From NCBI RefSeq assembly GCF_006716565.1, contig NZ_VFPG01000001.1, positions 124,001-188,000 of the forward strand: a stretch of DNA of 64,000 bases. Direction: 5' to 3'. The stretch's first letter is position 1. The number at the start of each line of letters is the position of its first letter. Of the stretch, positions 18,350 through 28,100 are shown piece by piece. The notes below the pieces were generated by a model. That model searched no databases. It saw nothing but the letters and a program-made list of their open reading frames with translations, and was not told the DNA's origin. Origin of the DNA: Nocardia bhagyanarayanae (GTDB lineage Bacteria > Actinomycetota > Actinomycetes > Mycobacteriales > Mycobacteriaceae). The translations under genes were made by a program, and so were the position numbers.

Positions 18350-19591
18350 TTAACGCATGACGCCCGTGTGCCCCGTCGAGTACCGCCCCGGCTGCGGCCA
18401 GACCGTGAGCCCGTGTGGTCCGCGCCCCACCGGGATGCGGGCCAGCAGCTTCCACTCGACGATGTCGATCGCGTAGACCTCGCCGTGGTGGCGTCCGGAG
18501 GCCCAGAAGATCCGGCCGTCGACGGAGATGTTGCCCATGTCGGGGCTGCCGCCGCCGGGCACGAACCACTTGTGTACCAAGCCGTTCGCCGCGAAGTCCC
18601 AGACCGAGATGCTGCCCTCGTGCCGGTTGGTGATGATCATCTGCTTGGAATCGCGGGTGACGTAGAGACCGTGCGCGCCGTCTCCGGTGGGCACGAAGCC
18701 CTTGCTCTCGAAGGTGAGCGCGTCGAAGACGTAGAGGCCGCCCGCCGCCATGTCGGCGACGTAGAAGGTGAGCCCGTCCGGCGAGAGTTTCACGTCCTGC
18801 GGCTTGCCCGAGCGACCGCCCGCGAGATCGATCGTCTTGATCAGCTTGCGCTCCGCGACGTCGAAAACCTGCATGCGGCCGATGAATTCGCAGCTGGCGA
18901 GGGCGAAGCGCCCGTCGGCCGTGAAGTCCATGTGGTCGACGCCCGCGCAGTCGGGCACCGGAAGCGCGTGCACTTTCTGCCAGGTCTTCGGGTCGTAGAA
19001 GTCCAGCGACTTGTCCGCCTCGGCGACGACGAGCGCGAACTTGCCGTCGGGCGTGTAGTACATGTTGTAGGGATCGCGGACCGGGAACGGCTCGCCGGGC
19101 AGACCGGTGCGCGGGTCGATCGGCCGCAGGCTGCCGCCCCCGATCGGCAGGTCGTTGGTGACGTAGAGCGTCTGCATGTCGTAGGACGGCACCACGTGCT
19201 GTGGCTCCTCGCCGCCCGCCGCGAAGGTGTCGATCACCTGGAAGGTGTTCTGGTCGATCACCGTGACGGTGTGCGACTGGCTGTTGGGGACGTACACCAG
19301 CGGCCGGTGATCGGCCACCGACGGGCTCAGCTCCCGGTTGGCCGCGTACACGTCGGTCGGCGAGAGCGGCGGCGGCATGCCCGGCAACAGGTTGGCGATC
19401 TGCGGGGGCGGCGGCGCCGAGGTCGGCGCCGCGACCGCCGAGGTCGTGGACTCCGCGGCGACGGTGCCTGCCTCACTGGTGGTAGTGCAGCTGGTCACCG
19501 CCGCCACGGCGGCCAAGGACGCGAATATCCCGCGAGGTGAGCCGCATCGGTTCACGCGCCTGCACCGTGCCTGTGAGGAGTGAGACGACAT
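18350..19591 (-). CDS. YVTN/YncE-type beta-propeller lipoprotein
   Basis: A 413-residue exported protein. The N-terminus is basic, then hydrophobic (IFASLAAVAAVTSC) and ends in a lipobox-like VTSC, so it is probably lipid-anchored at Cys35. After a Ser/Thr/Pro-rich spacer come about seven blade-like repeats, e.g. RPLVYVPNSQSHTVTVID, MQTLYVTND, TFYVADMAAG and GEVYAIDIV, typical of YVTN/lactonase-like propellers. Ligand and enzymatic activity are unknown. ATG 19591 has TAGGCT 8 nt upstream. It lies downstream of lat on the same strand and directly abuts the broken MFS gene. Confidence 0.8.
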   Translation of the reverse strand: MSSHSSQARCRRVNRCGSPRGIFASLAAVAAVTSCTTTSEAGTVAAESTTSAVAAPTSAPPPPQIANLLPGMPPPLSPTDVYAANRELSPSVADHRPLVYVPNSQSHTVTVIDQNTFQVIDTFAAGGEEPQHVVPSYDMQTLYVTNDLPIGGGSLRPIDPRTGLPGEPFPVRDPYNMYYTPDGKFALVVAEADKSLDFYDPKTWQKVHALPVPDCAGVDHMDFTADGRFALASCEFIGRMQVFDVAERKLIKTIDLAGGRSGKPQDVKLSPDGLTFYVADMAAGGLYVFDALTFESKGFVPTGDGAHGLYVTRDSKQMIITNRHEGSISVWDFAANGLVHKWFVPGGGSPDMGNISVDGRIFWASGRHHGEVYAIDIVEWKLLARIPVGRGPHGLTVWPQPGRYSTGHTGVMR

Positions 19592-19599
19592 GTGAGCGA

Positions 19600-19605
19600 A
19601 GCCTA
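19600..19605 (-). promoter_or_regulatory. -10 box of the propeller lipoprotein gene
   Basis: TAGGCT on the minus strand, 8 nt before ATG 19591; possible leaderless start. Confidence 0.35.
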
Positions 19606-19658
19606 CGGGCCGAACAGCCATTTCACGGCTATCCACGCCGACCCGGGCACGCATCGCA

Positions 19659-21008
19659 TCACTCGACCGAACCGAGCACCCTTTCCAATGCGTCGACGGC
19701 GGCGTCCAGCTGCGCCGCGGTGACCGTCAGCGGCGGCCGGAACCGGATCCCGCGTTCGCCGGTGCCGAGGATCAGCACGTTCTCGCGCTCGCGCAGCGCG
19801 GTCAGCACCGCGTCGCGCAGTTCCGCCGTCGCCAGGGTGATCGCGCACATCAGGCCGCGTCCGCGCGGCTCGGTGACCCGCGGATGATCCGCCGCGAGCC
19901 CCTCCAGCCTGCGCAGCAGGTGCTCGCCGAGCGGCCGGGACGCCTCGATGAGTCCGTCGCGCTCGATCACCTCGAGGATGCGACGGGCCCGCACCATGTC
20001 GGTGAGGTTGCCGCCCCAGGTCGAATTGAGCCGGGAGCTCACCGCGAAGACGTGGTCGGAGATCTCGTCGACCCGGCCGCCCGCCATCACGCCGCACACC
20101 TGGGTCCGTTTGCCGAACGCGACCACGTCGGGCGCGAGGCCGAATTGCTGGTAGGCCCAAGTGGTTCCGGTCATGCCGACGCCGGTCTGCACCTCGTCGA
20201 GGATGAAAAGCGCGTCGTTCTCGTGGCAGAGCTGCTGCACGGCGAGCAGGAATTCCGGGCGCAGGTGCCGGTCGCCGCCCTCGCCGAGGATCGGCTCGGC
20301 GATGAAACACGCTATGTCGTGCGGGTTTTCAGCGAACGCACGACGTGCTTGCTCCAGCGCCCGCGCCTCGGCGGCCTCGATGTCGCGCCCCGGGGCCAGG
20401 TACGGCGTCTCGATGCGCGGCCAGTCGAACTTCGGGAAGCGCGCGGTCTTGACCGGATCGGTGTTGGTCAGCGACATGGTGTAGCCGGTGCGGCCGTGGA
20501 AGGCGCCGGTCAGATGCAACACCTTGGTGCCGAGATCCGGTGACCTGCCGTGGGATTCGTTGTGGCGGCTCTTCCAGTCGAACGCGACCTTGAGCGCGTT
20601 CTCCACGGCCAGGCCGCCGCCATCGATGAAGAACAGGTGCGGTAGCCGCGGATCGCCGAGCACGCGGGCGAACGTCGCGACGAACCGCGCCATCTCCACG
20701 GTGTACATGTCGGAGTTGGAGGGCTTGTTCAGCGCGGCCGTCGCCAGTTCCGCACGGAAGTCCGGGTCGTCGGCCAGCGCGGGATGGTTCATGCCCAGCG
20801 CGTTGGACGCGAAGAAGCCGAACATGTCGAGGTAGGTGCTGCCGTCGCGTTCGTCGACGAGGCGGCAGCCGCGGGAGTTCGTCAGGTCCAGCACCATTTC
20901 GAATCCGTCGGCGAGGATATGTGCCGAGAGGATCTCGTGTACCCGGGTCGCGGGGGTGACCGGTGCCGTGTCACCACCCGATCGGGTGCGCTCCAGTTCG
21001 ATGGTCAC
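19659..21008 (-). CDS. lat: Lat, L-lysine 6-aminotransferase
   Basis: PLP enzyme of 449 residues, the same length as M. tuberculosis LAT (Rv3290c). It moves the epsilon-amino group of lysine to 2-oxoglutarate, giving alpha-aminoadipate semialdehyde. Class III aminotransferase features: HGRTGYTMSLTN, ILDEVQTGVGMTG, and the PLP lysine Lys300 in VAFGKRTQVCGVM. GTG 21008 has TACCCT 6 nt upstream. Together with the aldehyde dehydrogenase at 21647 it makes a two-step lysine-to-aminoadipate route; the Lrp-family gene between them is the likely regulator. In mycobacteria lat is strongly induced in starvation. Confidence 0.96.
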   Translation of the reverse strand: MTIELERTRSGGDTAPVTPATRVHEILSAHILADGFEMVLDLTNSRGCRLVDERDGSTYLDMFGFFASNALGMNHPALADDPDFRAELATAALNKPSNSDMYTVEMARFVATFARVLGDPRLPHLFFIDGGGLAVENALKVAFDWKSRHNESHGRSPDLGTKVLHLTGAFHGRTGYTMSLTNTDPVKTARFPKFDWPRIETPYLAPGRDIEAAEARALEQARRAFAENPHDIACFIAEPILGEGGDRHLRPEFLLAVQQLCHENDALFILDEVQTGVGMTGTTWAYQQFGLAPDVVAFGKRTQVCGVMAGGRVDEISDHVFAVSSRLNSTWGGNLTDMVRARRILEVIERDGLIEASRPLGEHLLRRLEGLAADHPRVTEPRGRGLMCAITLATAELRDAVLTALRERENVLILGTGERGIRFRPPLTVTAAQLDAAVDALERVLGSVE

Positions 21009-21014
21009 ACCTGT

Positions 21015-21020
21015 AGGGTA
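21015..21020 (-). promoter_or_regulatory. -10 box of lat
   Basis: TACCCT on the minus strand, 6 nt before GTG 21008. The lat-lrpA spacer around it is clearly AT-richer than the rest and is the natural place for Lrp binding. Confidence 0.45.
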
Positions 21021-21072
21021 CGAAAAGATTTACGGAATCTCTACAACATTGCGTAGTTATTACGCTCTACGG

Positions 21073-21525
21073 CTACCTGTCATAGAATGTCTGCAGGATG
21101 ATGGTGCTGCGTGTCCGGACGTTGGCGGTCGCCCTGATCTCCTGGAGCAGTTGCTCCAGATGCCTCGGCGACGCGACCCGTACCAGCAACACGTAGCTCT
21201 CGTCACCCGCCACCGAGTGGCATGCCTCGATACCCGGGATATGTTGCAGCACAGCGGGGGCGTCATCCGGCTGCGACGGGTCGAGAGGAGTGATCGCGAC
21301 GAATGCCGAGAGCAGCTGTCCAAGTGCTTCCGGATCGACATGCGCGGTGTAGCCGCGGATCACGCCGCGCGCTTCCAGCCTGCGCACCCGAGATTGCACC
21401 GCGGAGACCGATAGGCTCGCCTTCTCGGCCAGGTTCGACAGGGTGGCGCGACCATCGGCCATCAGTTCACGAATCAGCAGGCGATCGATGTCATCGAGTA
21501 CGGGTCTTGCCGGTGTATCCGCCAT
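21073..21525 (-). CDS. lrpA: Lrp/AsnC-family regulator
   Basis: A 150-residue Lrp/AsnC protein: N-terminal helix-turn-helix (about 10-60: LSNLAEKASLSVSAVQSRV) and a C-terminal RAM ligand domain (about 68-145). It is the counterpart of Rv3291c (LrpA), which controls lat in M. tuberculosis and binds amino acids. It sits between lat (64 nt downstream, same strand) and the divergent aldehyde dehydrogenase, so it can reach both promoters. ATG 21525 has TAGCCT 6 nt upstream. Confidence 0.92.
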   Translation of the reverse strand: MADTPARPVLDDIDRLLIRELMADGRATLSNLAEKASLSVSAVQSRVRRLEARGVIRGYTAHVDPEALGQLLSAFVAITPLDPSQPDDAPAVLQHIPGIEACHSVAGDESYVLLVRVASPRHLEQLLQEIRATANVRTRSTIILQTFYDR

Positions 21526-21531
21526 CAGTGG

Positions 21532-21537
21532 AGGCTA
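21532..21537 (-). promoter_or_regulatory. -10 box of lrpA
   Basis: TAGCCT on the minus strand, 6 nt before ATG 21525; leaderless. Confidence 0.45.
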
Positions 21538-21646
21538 ACCCAGTGAGCGCTGCTCGTGTCGAAAACTTCCACTCGTTCACTTCCGGCAACCTGGTAGCAC
21601 CGGGTGCACGCCCACAGCGGAAACCAAAGCCGAAGCGGAGCAATCG

Positions 21647-23176
21647 ATGACGAACACCCTTACCGACCAGCTGACCCGCGATCTCGCCGACCGCGCGGCA
21701 ACCCTGCTGCGTGGCCTCGGCGCCGAGCCGCCCGAGGACGGCGAGCTGACCGCCCGCACCCCCATCACGGGCGGTGTGCTCGCCACCCTGCCCGCCGACT
21801 CGCCCGAGTCCGTCGACGCGGCCATCGGACGTGCCGCCGCGGCGTTCGGCGCTTGGCGCACGGTGCCCGCGCCCGTCAGGGCGGCGGTGGTGCGCAGGCT
21901 CGCCGAGCTGCTCACCGCGCACAAGACCGAGCTGGCTCAGCTGGTCACCCTGGAGGCGGGCAAGATCGGCCCCGAGGCCGTCGGCGAGGTGCAGGAGATG
22001 ATCGACATCTGCGAGTTCGCCATCGGGCTCTCCCGCCAGCTGTACGGGCGGACCATGCCCTCCGAACGGCCCGGGCACCGGCTGATGGAGACCTGGCATC
22101 CGCTCGGCGTCGTCGGGGTTGTTTCGGCGTTCAACTTTCCCGTCGCGGTCTGGGCCTGGAATACCGCGATCGCGCTGGTGTGCGGCGACACGGTGGTGTG
22201 GAAGCCGTCCGAGACCACCCCGCTCACCGCGCTCGCCTGCCACACGCTGCTCCGCCGCGCGGCCGCCGACGTCGGCGCGGATCCCGAAGTGCACCAACTA
22301 ATTCAGGGCGGATCCGCTGTCGGCGCCCGGCTGGTGGACGACGAGCGGGTCGCGCTGCTGAGCGCCACCGGTTCGGTGCGGATGGGTCGCATCGTCGCGC
22401 CGCGGGTGGCCGCGCGTTTCGGCCGCTGCCTGCTGGAGCTCGGCGGGAACAACGGCGCCGTCGTCACGCCGTCGGCCGATCTGGAGCTGGCCGCCCGCGC
22501 GATCGTGTTCGCCGCCGCGGGCACCGCGGGGCAGCGCTGCACCACGCTGCGGCGGCTGATCGTGCACGCCGACGTGGTCGGGCCGCTGCTCGATCGGGTC
22601 GCGAAGGCGTATCAACAACTGCGCGTTGGCAATCCGCTCGACGCGGGTGTGCTGGTCGGCCCGCTGATCAACGAATCCGCGCACACCAGCATGCGGGCGG
22701 CGATCGAGCGCGCCCTCGCCGACGGCGGCGAGCTGATCTGCGGCGGCGAACCGGTGCCCGGGTTCAGCGAGCACGCCCACTACGTGCGCCCGGCCATCGT
22801 GCGGATGCCCGCCCAGACCGCCGTCGTGCGCGAGGAGACTTTCGCGCCGATCCTGTACGTGCTGACCTACCACGACTTCGACCACGCTGTCGCGCTGCAC
22901 AACGCGGTGCCGCAAGGACTTTCGTCCGCGATCTTCACCGGCGACCAGCGCGAGGCCGAACGCTTCCTCGCCGCCGACGGCTCCGACTGCGGCATCGCCA
23001 ACGTCAACATCGGCACCTCCGGCGCCGAGATCGGCGGGGCGTTCGGCGGCGAGAAGCACACCGGCGGCGGCCGCGAATCCGGATCCGACTCGTGGAAGGC
23101 CTACATGCGCCGCGCCACCAACACCGTCAACTACTCCACCGAACTACCACTCGCCCAGGGCATCCAGTTCGGCTGA
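21647..23176 (+). CDS. pcd: Pcd-type L-piperidine-6-carboxylate / aminoadipate-semialdehyde dehydrogenase
   Basis: Aldehyde dehydrogenase of 509 residues, ALDH7/AmaB type, which oxidises alpha-aminoadipate semialdehyde (in equilibrium with piperideine-6-carboxylate) to alpha-aminoadipate with NAD. Visible: the cofactor region FNFPVAVWAWN, general base in LLELGGNNG, catalytic cysteine in GTAGQRCTTLRRL, and the family tail FGGEKHTGGGRESGSDSWK. It is the counterpart of Rv3293 and completes the pathway begun by Lat. The ATG has GCGGAG about 7 nt upstream. Divergent from lrpA. Confidence 0.93.
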   Translation: MTNTLTDQLTRDLADRAATLLRGLGAEPPEDGELTARTPITGGVLATLPADSPESVDAAIGRAAAAFGAWRTVPAPVRAAVVRRLAELLTAHKTELAQLVTLEAGKIGPEAVGEVQEMIDICEFAIGLSRQLYGRTMPSERPGHRLMETWHPLGVVGVVSAFNFPVAVWAWNTAIALVCGDTVVWKPSETTPLTALACHTLLRRAAADVGADPEVHQLIQGGSAVGARLVDDERVALLSATGSVRMGRIVAPRVAARFGRCLLELGGNNGAVVTPSADLELAARAIVFAAAGTAGQRCTTLRRLIVHADVVGPLLDRVAKAYQQLRVGNPLDAGVLVGPLINESAHTSMRAAIERALADGGELICGGEPVPGFSEHAHYVRPAIVRMPAQTAVVREETFAPILYVLTYHDFDHAVALHNAVPQGLSSAIFTGDQREAERFLAADGSDCGIANVNIGTSGAEIGGAFGGEKHTGGGRESGSDSWKAYMRRATNTVNYSTELPLAQGIQFG

Positions 23177-23239
23177 AACCGCCTCCGACCAGGCGATTAG
23201 GCGCCACGCCCCGCCCGTGTGTAAGGTTGAGAACACCGA

Positions 23240-23313
23240 CGCGGGGTGGAGCAGCTCGGTAGCTCGCTGGGCTCATAACCCAGAGGTCGCAGGTTCAAAT
23301 CCTGTCCCCGCTA
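23240..23313 (+). tRNA. Initiator tRNA-fMet (CAT)
   Basis: A 74-nt tRNA without encoded CCA. Cloverleaf: acceptor CGCGGGG / CCCCGCT with the unpaired first position (C1-T72), D-arm GAGCAGCTCGGTAGCTC, and anticodon arm CTGGG-CTCATAA-CCCAG. The T-arm is GCAGG-TTCAAAT-CCTGT. Anticodon CAT, the mismatch at position 1-72 and three consecutive G-C pairs next to the anticodon loop are hallmarks of the initiator. A strong terminator follows after 5 nt. Confidence 0.98.
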
Positions 23314-23318
23314 CTAGG

Positions 23319-23355
23319 AAGCGGCCCGGAACATCAAGTTCCGGGCCGCTTTTTT
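23319..23355 (+). terminator. Rho-independent terminator of tRNA-fMet
   Basis: Perfect 12-bp stem GCGGCCCGGAAC / GTTCCGGGCCGC, 5-nt loop, followed by six T; the best canonical terminator in the window. Confidence 0.95.
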
Positions 23356-23381
23356 GCGTCTGGCGGCCCCTCCGTCCTAAG

Positions 23382-23398
23382 TGTTACCGTTGGTAACA
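23382..23398. promoter_or_regulatory. Palindromic operator upstream of the AurF-like gene
   Basis: TGTTACC-GTT-GGTAACA: perfect 7-bp arms around 3 nt, immediately upstream of the AurF-like gene and in its promoter region. The shape suits a TetR-type repressor; no such gene is adjacent. Confidence 0.5.
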
Positions 23399-23431
23399 GT
23401 AGTTATGGCATCCGACGAAAGGGGGCCGGCA

Positions 23432-24427
23432 ATGGGGCTCGCCCACTCTGCCGCTGACCTGCTCGAGCGTGTTCGCGATATCGAAGACGCCGAGTACACG
23501 GCGAAGTTGACGACGCTGTCCGAAGGGTCGGTGGAGCGGCACTTCGATCCGTACGTCGACATCGAGTGGGATTCACCGGAATTCGCCGTCGATCCGACCG
23601 ACCGGCGGTGGATCCTGCCCGAGGCCGATCCGCTCGGGCGGCACCCCTGGTACAAGGCGCAGCCGGAGGAGCGGCAGATCGCCATCGGAATGTGGCGGCA
23701 GGCCGGGATCGCGAAGGTCGGACTGCACTTCGAGCAGTTGCTGATTCGCGGGATCATGCAGTACGCGGCCGGGCTGGACAACGGCGATCCGGAGTTCCGC
23801 TACATCACGCACGAAGCCGCCGAAGAGTGCAATCACACCCTGATGTTTCAGGAGATGATCGACCGGATCGGCATGGATGTCGTCGGCATGGGGTCGATCG
23901 ATCGCAAACTCACACTGGCGATCTGGCCGGCCGTGACGTACTTCCCGGCGCTGTTCTTCACCATGGTCCTCGGCGGAGAAGAGCCGATCGACCACCTGCA
24001 GAAGGCGATCCTGCGCTCCAGCGCGCAAATGCATCCCATGGTCGCCAGGGTGATGCAGATCCACGTCGCCGAGGAGGCGCGCCACATCTCGTTCGCGCAC
24101 GAGTACCTGCGCAAGAACGCGCCGCGCCTGGACCCGGTCCGCAAGACGGCGCTCTCGCTTCTGACGCCGATCGTGATGCGCGTGATGTGCGAGATGATCA
24201 TGACGCCGCCGGTCGAGTTCCGCCGCGAGTTCGACATCCCGAAGTCGGTGATCGACGACTTGTACTGGCGCAGCGAGGAATCCCAGGCGACCCTGCGCGG
24301 CATCTTCGCCGACGTCCGCGCCCTCGCCACGGACTCCGGCCTGATGAACCCGGTGGCCAAGCTCGCGTGGAAACTCTGCGGAATCGACGGCCGCGCCAGC
24401 CGCTACCGCAGCGAACCCGAACGCTGA
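23432..24427 (+). CDS. AurF-like di-iron oxygenase
   Basis: A 331-residue ferritin-like di-iron protein of the AurF (p-aminobenzoate N-oxygenase) family. Metal-ligand motifs: Glu101 in LHFEQLL, Glu131/132 and His135 in EAAEECNH, and Glu214/215 and His218 in HVAEEARHI. Members oxidise arylamines or other small molecules; the substrate here is unknown. ATG 23432 is chosen for the Shine-Dalgarno-like AAAGGGGG at 23418-23425; an in-frame ATG at 23405 overlaps the promoter. The palindrome at 23382-23398 predicts repression by a small-molecule-sensing regulator. It stands alone between the tRNA and an unrelated gene. Confidence 0.82.
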   Translation: MGLAHSAADLLERVRDIEDAEYTAKLTTLSEGSVERHFDPYVDIEWDSPEFAVDPTDRRWILPEADPLGRHPWYKAQPEERQIAIGMWRQAGIAKVGLHFEQLLIRGIMQYAAGLDNGDPEFRYITHEAAEECNHTLMFQEMIDRIGMDVVGMGSIDRKLTLAIWPAVTYFPALFFTMVLGGEEPIDHLQKAILRSSAQMHPMVARVMQIHVAEEARHISFAHEYLRKNAPRLDPVRKTALSLLTPIVMRVMCEMIMTPPVEFRREFDIPKSVIDDLYWRSEESQATLRGIFADVRALATDSGLMNPVAKLAWKLCGIDGRASRYRSEPER

Positions 24428-24489
24428 GGAATCCGTTCCTCGCCCGACTCGGCAAGATGCCTCTCGGGGTCGACATGTGCTGTGGCCGA

Positions 24490-24495
24490 TAGTAT
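24490..24495 (+). promoter_or_regulatory. -10 box of the acidic protein gene
   Basis: TAGTAT, 6 nt before GTG 24502; leaderless. Confidence 0.45.
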
Positions 24496-24501
24496 TTCGT
24501 C

Positions 24502-24993
24502 GTGAGCGCTATCTACCACACCTCGGATTGGCCCCGCGACTCGGCGCGGCTGGCCGATCGGCTGGTGGCCGAGCTGCCGTCGGAATTGCGGTTGGATTTC
24601 ACCGGTGCGTCGCTGGAACGGCTCGAGGCCGAGCTTCTGCGGCGGTTCTCCGACCCCGCCGAGCTGACCTCGGCCGAAGCACGGCCCTTCTACGAAAGTG
24701 TGTGCGCGTACTTCGGCGAGGTGATGGTCCGCTACGGGGGATCGTGGGGTTGGTCCACGAAGTGGGACGACACCGATCCACCGGTGGTGATGCCGGATGA
24801 AGACGTCGATCTCGAACCCCTGTCGACGTGGGAGGTCGTGATCCGAGCGGTCCGGGACCGCGGCGGCAAGGAGTTCATCACCGTCTGGGAATTGTGGGAC
24901 GACGCCGAAACGGACCAGATAGACCGGGCGATCGAAGAGGCCGAGGACGCCGAGTGGGATCGGGACATCGAAGAATGGGAATCGGAAGACTGA
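24502..24993 (+). CDS. Unknown acidic protein (163 aa)
   Basis: I do not recognise this family. The protein is soluble and acidic, with a central aromatic patch (YFGEVMVRYGGSWGW) and a very acidic helical C-terminus (IEEAEDAEWDRDIEEWESED). No catalytic motif is apparent. The central patch recalls small actinobacterial proteins of unknown function, some near immunity-type genes, but I see no toxin partner here. A -10 box 6 nt before the GTG supports the start. Confidence 0.7.
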   Translation: MSAIYHTSDWPRDSARLADRLVAELPSELRLDFTGASLERLEAELLRRFSDPAELTSAEARPFYESVCAYFGEVMVRYGGSWGWSTKWDDTDPPVVMPDEDVDLEPLSTWEVVIRAVRDRGGKEFITVWELWDDAETDQIDRAIEEAEDAEWDRDIEEWESED

Positions 24994-25061
24994 CTGACGC
25001 CCGCTGAAGCGCGAGAACCGGAGCCGCACTGTCGAGGTCGGCACGGGGACCACTCGCGGAA

Positions 25062-25101
25062 GCGCCTGCCTGGCGCGGTCGAACCGGGCGCAGGCAGGCG
25101 C
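25062..25101. terminator. Bidirectional hairpin terminator
   Basis: Perfect 11-bp stem GCGCCTGCCTG / CAGGCAGGCGC with 18-nt loop, between the converging gene ends at 24993 and 25111. Confidence 0.65.
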
Positions 25102-25110
25102 GACCGAGCC

Positions 25111-28100
25111 TCAGAATCGTGGCGGCTCGATGCCGAGTTCGCGCAACCGCTCGGCGTACTGGGCGATATTGGCGAGTTTGATGTTCTCGTAGCCGCGGAC
25201 GACGTCGGGGAGGGCGGCGGCCTGGACGGCTCGGTCGTAGCCGTCGGCGTCCAGGCTGTTGGCGAGCGCGGTCACCATGCGCACGTAGTGGGCGCGAAGT
25301 TCGCGTTCGACGCGGCGGACGTGGGCGTAGCCGAAGGGGTCGAAGGCGGTGCCGCGCAGGCGCTTTCCCTTGGCGAGCAGACGCAGGGCGAGGTGACTGC
25401 GCGGGCCCATGCCGATCTTCTTCTCCCGGCCCAGCGCCCGCAGGACGGGCGGGTGCAGGCGGTAGGTGAGGTTCGCGCCCTCGGGGACCTGGTCGGCCAC
25501 CTCGGCGAGGAACGCCGGATCGGTCAGTCGCCGCGCCACCTCGTACTCGTCCTTGTAGGCGGTCAGCTTGTACAGCCCGCGCGCCACCTGCTCGCTGAAT
25601 TCGGTGCGGTCGGTGACCCGCCGCTCGGTGTCCCAGATGTGCCGCACGGTGCGCACGTAGTCGCGCGCCACCGCGACGCTCTGGAAGCCGATCAGCTCGG
25701 CCGCGCGCAGCTCCACCAGCCGCCGCGTCTCGCCGGTCGCGGTGAACCCGTCGAACAGATCCGCGGGCACTGCCGCCCGCGCCGGCTCGGGCTTGCTGCG
25801 CGCGGTGGCGGCCGCGAACTCCGCGGGCCGCGCGATCGCGATCCTGCCCCAGCGGAAGGCCGCGATATTGGCGGCGACGGCGACACCGTTGATCTCGATG
25901 GCCTCCTCGATCGCCGACGCGGGCAGCCGCAGTCCCCCGCTCTGGTACGCCGCGCCGACCAGCAGGAAGTTGGCGGCCGCGGTATTGCCGAAAAGGACTT
26001 CGGCGGCGGCGAGCGCGTCGAACGAGCCGACCACCTTCGCCGCCCTGGCCAGCCGGGCCAGCAGCGACGACTCGTCCGGGTAGGCGACGGACTTGTCGTA
26101 GACCATGTCGCCGGTCGGGGTCTTGCTCGTCGAGGCCACCGCGATGGTCGCCGCCGGCGAACCGTAGGCCAGGTTCTTGTCATCGGTCGCGGCGAGCAGA
26201 TCGAACGCGATGACGCAGTCCGCGGAGCCGGGGGCGAGCCGGTTGGCGGGCTCCAGGGCGTCCGACGCGAACCGCAGGTGCGACACGACCGGGCCCGCCT
26301 TCTGGCTCAGGCCGATCTGGTCGAGACTCGCCACGTCGTAGCCCGCCCGCAACGCCGCCGTCGCCAGCACCTGGTTCACGGTCACGATGCCGGTGCCGCC
26401 GATCCCCGCGAGGAAGACGTTCTGCGTGCCGGTCGGCGCCGCGAGCGCGAGCTCCGGCAGGCGCGGCGGCTGCGGACGGCGAACCTCCTTGCGCCGCTTA
26501 CGTTTCGCCGGGTCGGGCAGCTCCACCGTGACGAAGGACGGGCAGTCGCCGTCCAGGCAGCTGTAGTCGGTGTTGCAGGAGGTCTGATCGATGCGCGTCT
26601 TGCGGCCGAACTCGGTGTCGACCGGCTGCACCGAAAGACAGTTGCTCTTGACGCCGCAATCGCCGCAGCCCTCGCACACCGCCTCGTTGATGACCACCCT
26701 GGTCCGCCGGACCGGCAGCGCGCCGCGCTTGCGCTTGCGGCGCGCGTCGGCCGCGCAGTGCTGGTCGTAGACCAGCACGGTGACGCCGGGAATCTCGCGC
26801 AGCATGCGCTGGGCCTCGTCGAGCCGGTCGCGGTGCCACAGCAGCGTGCCCGGCGCGAGATCGCGCTTGCGGTAGCGCTTGGGCTCGTCGGCGCAGACGA
26901 TGATCTTGCGGACGCCCTCGACGCTGAGCTTGTGGGTGAGCTTCGGTACGCCGATGGAGCCCTCCGCGTCCTGCGCCCCTGTCATCGCGACGACGTCGTT
27001 GTGCAGCAGCTTGAAGGTGATGTTCACCCCCGCCGCGACGCAGGCCTGCACCGCCAGCTGCCCGGAGTGGAAATAGGTTCCGTCGCCGATGTTCTGGAAC
27101 AGATGGCCCACGTCGGTGAATGGCGCCTGCCCGATCCACTGCGCTCCTTCGCCACCCATCTGGGTCAAGCCGGTGACGGCGCTGTCGGCGCGACCGGACA
27201 TGGTCACCATGGTGTGACAGCCGATCCCGCCACCGGCCAGCGAGCCCTCCGGCACCGCGGTGGAGCGGTTGTGCGGGCAGCCGCTGCAAAAGTACGGTGC
27301 GCGTTTGGCGGACAGCACCGATAGCGACAACGGCTGCGGCAACGGCCTTTTCATCTCGAGATAACCGGCGAGTACCCGGCGCAGCGGGCCTGCGATGCGG
27401 CCGGAGGTGAGTTCGCCGTTGGGGCTGAACAACACCCGCCCTTCGGCATCCGCCTTGCCGACGATCTCGGGGGCATCCGGACGGCCGTAGAGGATGTCGC
27501 GAATTTGCGTCTCGACGAACGCGGTCTTGTCCTCGACGACCACGATCCGCTCGAGTCCGTCGGCGAACTGGCGGACACGTTCGGGTGCAATGGGATACGG
27601 CATACCGATGCGCAGCAGACGCACTCCGGCTCGGGACAGGTCGGCATCGTCCACGCCGAGGTCGACCAGGGCTTGGCGCATCGCGTCGAAAGTGGTTCCG
27701 GTGGCGGCGATGCCGATCCTGGCATGCGCCGGGTTCACCTCGATGACGTCCAGCTCGTTGACGGTGCTGTAGGCCTTCACCAGTTCCCAGCGCGGTCCGT
27801 ACAGGTCGGCCTCGGCGATGACGCTGTCGGTCGGCGCGGCCATCGGGCGCTGGAGATAGGTGAAAGGCCTTCCCTCCCATTCGATCTCGGGCACGGTGAT
27901 GGCGATGTCGCCGACCGAGCCGTCCACCGTCCAGGCCCCGTCGGCCACGTCGGCGACGATCTTCAGCGCCACCAGGCACCCGGACGCCCGCGACAGCGCG
28001 ACGCCGTGCAGCCCCATGGTGATGATCTCGCGCGCGTTGCGCGGAAAGAGCACGGGGATGTTCATCGCCGCCAGCGACCGTTCGCTCACCGCGGGCACGG

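Noticed and set aside
25288..27324. Long plus-strand frame opposite the indolepyruvate oxidoreductase
   Set aside because: No family likeness, while the minus strand has the Fe-S, TPP and gamma domains in order.
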